A stretch of 64,000 bases of DNA from NCBI GenBank assembly GCA_021186555.1, contig JAJKFL010000005.1, forward strand, positions 40,451,135-40,515,134. The letters are read 5' to 3'. The notes beneath the pieces were generated by a model that was not told the origin of the DNA, ran no database searches, and saw nothing but the letters and a program-made list of their open reading frames with translations. This document shows positions 58,615 to 64,000 of this stretch, in pieces. Numbering within the stretch: the first letter of the stretch is position 1; every line of letters starts with the position of its first letter. The DNA is from Reticulitermes speratus (lineage: Eukaryota > Arthropoda > Insecta > Blattodea > Rhinotermitidae). Made by a program: the position numbers and the translations under genes.

Positions 58615-58754
58615 TATTAAGAAACTCTTTATTTTGCCACAAAATGAATTCATGTGATACGTAACATTGTAACACTAAATATCGACTGTTTACTTACACA
58701 GCATTAATTGAATGGTCTTTATAACGTACAAGGAATGTCTGTGAGATAGGAACT

Positions 58755-58756
<2 letters not shown>

Positions 58757-58787
<31 letters not shown>
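58757..58787. repeat. (TA)n microsatellite
   Basis: About 15 TA units. Confidence 0.95.
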
Positions 58788-58791
<4 letters not shown>

Positions 58792-59562
58792 CGTACATCA
58801 GTCTTTGGAGTTAAGCGACCCAGTTTTGTGTGGTTTCGACTCGTGTAGTCTCTGTACCATAAATCGTCTGAGACAAAATGTCACGAATTTTATTATTGCC
58901 AAGGCTGTAACGTTTGGTGCAGGAAGTAATATTTCATACAAAAGTTTGTAGGAGTATTTATGGTTTGATCACATAAACAAACACTCACGTAACAGGCTAT
59001 ATTTGAATTCTGACATCACAGGTCTATAAAACATAGACACCGTTAAAACATTATACAGTACGTGTATTTTGTTCATTTTAGGTGACTATACGTATGTCCA
59101 TTTACGCCTACAGAACACTGGGCGTCTGTTTTGAGGGGAAAAAAGTACCCATACTTCACAAAATCCTTCAGCGATCTCTCTGACCCTTCGTTAGCAGGGG
59201 ATTACGTAGGAACCTATTATTATTTCACACCTCGTAGTTACAGACTTGCTTGTTGCGAGGGGGAATTAATAATACAGTCGGGCACACGCATTCTCATATG
59301 AGAGCCATATTTAAACATTTAAGCTTACGCCTTCGTAACACGTCTTACACCACAGTATGTGCCTTCAAGCTTCAGCTACTTCGAAAATCTCCTGATACAT
59401 GCTCTGATGCACGCTGTAAGTTCTAGGTAAGTTATATTTGGAAGGTGATCAGAACAGGCAGCTAAGGAGAATATAACATTTTGGCTTAAGAGGGAGGAAG
59501 TGAGAGAAGCCTGGAGAAAAATTTCAGAGAGAGATGTTTCGTGCTTTGCACTCTTCACCAAA
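58788..59562. other. Unassigned sequence
   Basis: No gene or repeat recognised. Confidence 0.4.
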
Positions 59563-59564
59563 TA

Positions 59565-59749
59565 CAGTCGAACCCGGTTATAACGACATCGGTTAATGCG
59601 ACACCTCGTCTATAGCGTCAGATATTTTGTGGTACTGATTAATTCCTCACCATTAACAATAACATTACACTACTCGGTTATAACAACACTCGTTTATAAC
59701 GACACAAAATACTCAGTCCCTTTCATGACGTTATAACCGAGTTCTACTG
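59565..59749. mobile_element. pogo/Tigger-like MITE 2
   Basis: CAGTCGAACCCGGTTATAAC at the start pairs with GTTATAACCGAGTTCTACTG at the end, flanked by TA (59563-59564, 59750-59751). Internal copies of TCGGTTATAAC and CGTTTATAACGACA show extra subterminal repeats. 185 bp, non-coding, distinct from MITE 1. Confidence 0.85.
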
Positions 59750-59770
59750 TACTAGTATGGTGACAAATAA

Positions 59771-59948
59771 AGAAAGATGAACTGGGCAGAACATGTTGCT
59801 CATATAAGTACATTAAGAAACCCATTCAAAGTTGTCATTACAGCGGAACAACGTAGGTGAAGACTAGAGGACAACATTAAAAGGGATCTTTAAAGCAACT
59901 GTAGACTGCACTCGTCTGGCCCAAGATCGGGACAGTGATATGATCTAG
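59771..59948 (+). pseudogene. RTE LINE tail fragment, degraded
   Basis: The frame reads RKMNWAEHVAHISTLRNPFK, a stop, RLEDNIKRDL, a stop, then VDCTRLAQDRDSDM. These blocks correspond to R-M-x-W-A-x-H-V-A, W-E-D-N-I-K and L-A-Q-D-R-D of the RTE tail at 29 kb. Two stops and a frameshift show it is decayed. Confidence 0.7.
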
Positions 59949-60819
59949 TTATTCCTGTAATAAACAGATGGTAACATAAAAGACGGGGCATTATTTGAGT
60001 AGCTCATTGCCTGTTGAATTCTCAGGAACAGCTCTCCTCCATGAAATCATTCACATGGTTGAAGAAAATTAAATTGAATCGGAATATCCATGGGTTGTGT
60101 CACAATATCAGTATCGTGATTGAAATTTCCTACGGCAATCCTCGGTTTTTCAAATTATGGGGTTCTGTCTGAATGTTTACAGGTAGCATGTACTGACTAA
60201 ATAGAATTAAGATGATAATGAAATAAAATTTATTAAGGAGATTTACTAAAAAAAAAAAGCGAAAAGCTAAAGCCGTTTGCTTTAATCTTTCAAAATTCAG
60301 CATGCAAAGAATTAGAATACTTTCTCGGTGACATCTGCCTGCAGTTACTGAAGAAGTCGGTGAAAATCGAACGTATGGGTAGTTGTGTGCTGGCCGCGAC
60401 AGCAATACACCTACACGAACTTGATTAGCAGCATTCAATTCCAGCGGTTCTCCTAAACCCTCCTGACGGTCTCTGAAGGAGTATTCAGACCAAAGTTCCG
60501 AAGTTTCTGAAACCTCGGGGTATGGAAATGGAGCAAGAAACAGCACAAAGCTGAAGATACATCCGTGTAAGTAATTTGGTTGCACTCAGTGGGCCGCATG
60601 GTCAATGTTTTCTATTCATTCGGCCTCTAGGACCACCGTCTCACGTAAATTCCCTTTTCATCGTCTAATCTCATCACTACGAGGGCTCAACGACTTACCT
60701 TAAGTTTTCTCATTAGAGGTGTCAGGACTCTACGATCTCATTAACCTATAAAACTGGATTCGCTACTTTATAGGGCTTGTAATGGTACACAGTATTAAAA
60801 ATTTCTTATATTTATGAGT
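59949..60819. other. Unassigned; holds a 151-codon minus-strand frame
   Basis: The frame at 60130-60585 is the longest not explained by a repeat. It starts with a hydrophobic segment (IFSFVLFLAPFPYP) and ends in AT-rich, membrane-like residues. No domain was recognised and chance is likely. Confidence 0.3.
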
Positions 60820-60874
60820 GATTCAGGTTTCCGCCGCAATGTAGGTGACATCTACGCTCTTCTGGGATATTCCG
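60820..60874 (+). repeat. CGCCGCG foldback, left end only
   Basis: ATTCAGGTTTCCGCCGCAAT, GTAGGTGACATCTACGCTCT and TCTGGGATATT match the left end of the 54.6 kb copy; the rest is absent. Confidence 0.6.
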
Positions 60875-61606
60875 TACCCGTCCAACTGTTTTGCTTATCA
60901 CTACTTCATTTCGTAGCCCGTCTCCTCAAACTTACTCCCAGCAACGATGTAGAAAATCTCGTATGACCAACGTCTATCCTTTCGTCGTAATTTTCATATA
61001 TCACTTGATACGAAATATCTGGGTAAGATTAAACTCAGTGTTATACATGCATACGCGATTGTAGCCTGCTACAGAGCTATAAGTTTGTAAATCTAAGAAC
61101 AACAGGTCATCTGTTGTAGAACTAAACGTACTTGCTCTAGATCCCACCGTTTTGTCCACTCTCATACTAACGAGATCCCTGTCAAAATAATAACATTTTA
61201 GGAATTATATTTTTAATCTAAGAGATATAGAATACAGAACTTCCTAACTTCTAGTGTGTATTTAGTCTGGCCCTATCACGCTATCATGGAGATAGGTCAA
61301 GTCGTTACAATGTTATTCAAAGAAGGGGACAAATGGACGACCACAACCACCTGCAGGTTTCCGAAGATACCCTAAAACAAGAGAGGCATTTCTACGTAGT
61401 CTTGTAGGTTCAGGTTCTATCTCCTTCAAACATACAGACACAACCTACCTCCCTTCCCTTTCCTTTCCATTCCGTTTCTTTTTCCTTGCTTCCTTCCTTG
61501 TACTCCCCTTCTAATTTCTTCTCACTTCCCGCGTATTTCTTTAATTCCTTCAGGATTTAAACTCTTAATAAATCAACCAACGAACTACAACGTATCTAGG
61601 GAAAAT
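60875..61606. other. Unassigned; pyrimidine-rich tract
   Basis: A C/T-rich tract with CCTT and TTCC units lies at about 61450-61510. Nothing else was recognised. Confidence 0.45.
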
Positions 61607-61619
61607 CTCTAATGGTCTA

Positions 61620-61836
61620 CTTTTTTTCCATGGCACGACACACTCAGTTAAAGACACACCACACTCGGGAGTACTCCTCTGGGCGAGGGATCAGCCCGAC
61701 GCAGAGACCTCCACCTGAGAACACACAACACTTACAAGAGACAGATATTCATGCCCCCGGCGGGATTCGAACCCGCAATCCCAGTAAGCGGGCGGCCGCA
61801 GACCCACGCCTTAGGCCGCGCGGCCACTGGGATCGG
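61620..61836 (-). mobile_element. SINE-A copy, 13-bp target duplication, short body
   Basis: Minus-strand head GCCGATCCCAGTGGCCGCGC with an intact B-box GGGTTCGAATCCC, body TGTTGTGTGTTCTCAGGTGG and a 3' end GTGTCGTGCCATGGAAAAAA. CTCTAATGGTCTA flanks both sides (61607-61619 and 61837-61849). Compared with 56112-56375 it lacks roughly 45 bp before the tail, including the GAGGCCCAGGCCC segment, so it is a subfamily or deletion variant. Confidence 0.93.
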
Positions 61837-61849
61837 CTCTAATGGTCTA

Positions 61850-63025
61850 TATTACACGTAAACTCCCACATGTTCCGGCACTTAAAGAACTATTTTCAAA
61901 CAGTCATAAAAATCACAAAGGGAAGCGTACCTAAAATATGTACATGAATACAATCATCCGGACACAGCGCAAGATCATACAGCAATGTGAATGCTAATAT
62001 GCCGGATATATTAGACAAATTTTACTCCCACACTCTGTGTTAACAGTAGTTTCGACAGATGATTAATGGTGTAACAAGACTAACTGTGATGCGCTGCGAT
62101 ATTATGACACTCGGAGCTACATCTAATATACTGTTGATTGGTTACAACTTCCTTAACAAGGATGTGGATAATAAATACACAACACCCCGTTCATATAGCT
62201 CGAGACACAAGCACACAGTTTGTATACGAGACAGCCATTTTAGACGAATCGTTCCTACAAGTTACTAAACCTTACGCACTGTCTTCCATATGAAACTATT
62301 CTATCACATAATGCTATTATTACTCGTGGCATACATGTTACTAATAGGTGCACTACCTTCCTTTCTACCCAACGTAATTTCCTTTACAGTCTTCTTCCTA
62401 TGTCAGAACGAGGTAAAATGTTTATGCTTGGTGTATAACAATATGCTTGATAATGACTACAGGAACGTAACTGAATTCCCTTCAGATGTTACAGCAAGTA
62501 AGGAAGTTACAATACACGAGAACACAGCTTCTGAAGTCGTCAAGTAATTATTCATATCTGCTTGCACAAGAACCATCCGCATTATAACGTGTAATGTATC
62601 ATTTTATCACCATTTTCAGTTCGTTCTAGAATAGTGAAGTTGTAGAGTAGTGAATTGGGTTTGCGTATAGAGTGTGGGCCTTACTTCGTGTTAATGTGAC
62701 TTGCGAAGATCTAAACTGGTTCTCAACTTAATCTTAGTAATAATTAATAAAACACTCGAGCTGGACATTTGAAATCAATTATGTAGATAGACCAGAAAGT
62801 GTATATAAATTGTAAATGAAATGTATTCTTTAAACAATTACCAATACTGTGTCAGTGTAAAGTGCTGCAGTTATATCGAGCAATGTTAGTAGTAGGAAAC
62901 TGTGCTAATTCAAATTGAGGTCTAAACAGGAAAAGATGACTACATGCTATGATCATTAATTGTAGTTTTCCTTGTACGAGTATTCCCCACGTATTCACTA
63001 TATTACTTAAAGGACATAAAAGCAA
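61850..63025. other. Unassigned AT-rich sequence
   Basis: An 85-codon frame (62290-62547) begins with a hydrophobic stretch but has no recognisable domain. No repeat was found. Confidence 0.4.
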
Positions 63026-63282
63026 AAGGTGAGGTTATCTCTGTGTCTGAGCGCTAGACGTATAAGGGAATGAAGTTAAAGCTCCATGTATTCTAAACCT
63101 TGGCACTAGACAGGGGTTGGTGAAGAGCTTCGGCCGCCTTACCGCACACACGCCTTGACAAAAGGGTGTGCTGCGGGCTGTGGAGCCGGTCTGGAGGGGG
63201 TGGCCAACAGAAAAATATGAACCTCGTCGGAACTGAAGCCTAGTCTTCCAGCCCGCAATTTCAATTTAGTGACTAAGTAACA
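63026..63282 (-). mobile_element. SINE-B copy, diverged
   Basis: AGCTCCATGTATTCTAAACC, GCACTAGACAGGGG, GCTTCGGCCGCCTTACCGC, GCCGGTCTGGAGGGGGTGG and a degraded head (CTTCCAGCCCG, TTTAGTGACTAAGTA) follow SINE-B order. Confidence 0.65.
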
Positions 63283-63430
63283 TACGCAACATAAATTCTT
63301 CTCAGGACTTGTCCCCTTTTATTGAGGGTAAAGTGAAATGAAGTAGCCTGTAATGATGGCTGAGCGAATCGTTAAGAAGTCGACTATTAAAACAGCTGTT
63401 GCACTTTTGACACTCAAACAGAGAGGGCGT

Positions 63431-63462
63431 ATTAATAGAAGCAGTTAACTGCTTCTATTAAT
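63431..63462. repeat. 32-nt perfect palindrome
   Basis: ATTAATAGAAGCAGTT is followed directly by its exact reverse complement, with no spacer. No protein or RNA gene is associated. Confidence 0.97.
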
Positions 63463-63744
63463 GTCATTTCGCACATAAGGATAACGTCACTGTAATGAGG
63501 GGTGTTATTTTACGCCTTTCATATCAACGACATATTATTTTAACAGCTGCTGCTCATTACAGTCAACTGTACTTGAGTAAGCCAAGTTTGCCTGTGGAAG
63601 ACAGAACACCAACGACCTGGATAAATATCAACCTATCGGCTGAAGCTGTGATACAACTGATAAAGCTGAAGAATGGGATAATTTTGCATCCAAAGCACAG
63701 CTCTTTAATAGGCAGATACAGAATTCTAAAAAATTAATGGTACA

Positions 63745-64000
63745 GGCAAAGGTAAAGCCGTCGTTATGCACGCCATGAAGGCGTATAGGGGGAAGTACAG
63801 ATACAGCTCCACTCATTCGACACTACATCGATGTAAGTGGTCAGATTCACGACCCGGCGAGCTTTACCCCCGAGGAAATAACCTCTGGTACTCATTGAGT
63901 AGGAGGTTCAGTGTACCACTGAGCAGGTCTGGACGTCTGGTAGAAAAGAAGAATCTCTTAAATAATGACTGGATACCACGTAGTTATAGATGTCCGAGAG
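63745..64000 (-). mobile_element. SINE-B copy, running off the window
   Basis: GGCAAAGGTAAAGCCGTCGT, CAGATACAGCTCCACTCATT, CCGGCGAGCTTTACCCCC, GGTACTCATTGAGTAGGAGG and GGTCTGGACG follow SINE-B order. The tRNA-like head is degraded at the window edge. Confidence 0.8.

Noticed and set aside
1..64000. LTR retrotransposons or endogenous retroviral sequence
   Set aside because: No paired long terminal repeats and no gag, protease or integrase-like frames were seen.

Overview
The window looks like non-genic nuclear DNA of an insect with a large, repeat-rich genome. I found no host gene, no rRNA or CRISPR array, and no functional tRNA. The organism call is inference. tRNA-derived SINEs, RTE-type LINE tails, a mariner fragment, hAT and pogo-like MITEs and abundant microsatellites fit an arthropod. 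The wording of the LINE and SINE tails is familiar to me from cockroach and termite (Blattodea) sequence, but I cannot confirm that here.

Layout. 1-10 kb: a hAT-like MITE with a perfect 8-bp target duplication (1224-1665), three SINE-D pieces, a foldback element (2441-2873) and an internally deleted RTE LINE tail (5865-6200). 10-20 kb: TACA, CA, AAT and TAC microsatellites, two more LINE tails, two SINE-B copies and one SINE-A, and a foldback element with 14-bp flanking direct repeats (18189-18502). 20-30 kb: mostly unassigned AT-rich DNA, a foldback (24277-24509), two SINE-B copies and a second RTE LINE tail (29050-29465). 30-35 kb: a dense nest of SINE-A and SINE-B copies around a rearranged mariner (32737-33701). 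35-41 kb: a 23-bp minisatellite of about 35 copies (35668-36474), a foldback with 14-bp target duplication (38096-38320), and an 80-bp tandem array (39491-40175). 41-53 kb: SINEs, a large foldback (47500-48130), and a second hAT-like MITE (51464-51909) inside a diverged duplicated segment. 53-64 kb: more foldback copies, two young SINEs with clean target duplications (56112-56375 and 61620-61836), two pogo-like MITEs (58384-58614, 59565-59749) and a 32-nt perfect palindrome (63431-63462).

How it works together. Nothing here forms a host pathway. The non-autonomous elements need partners elsewhere: SINEs probably borrow LINE machinery, and MITEs borrow hAT or pogo transposases. The most interesting signal is that several sequence-unrelated foldback elements share a hammerhead-ribozyme-like core, CTGANGA or TTGANGA, then a short hairpin with varying pairs, then GAAA(C). 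Two of them carry 14-bp flanking duplications, which points to retroposition rather than cut-and-paste transposition. The second most interesting is the mariner copy, whose 3' 214 bp is repeated in inverted orientation at its 5' end.
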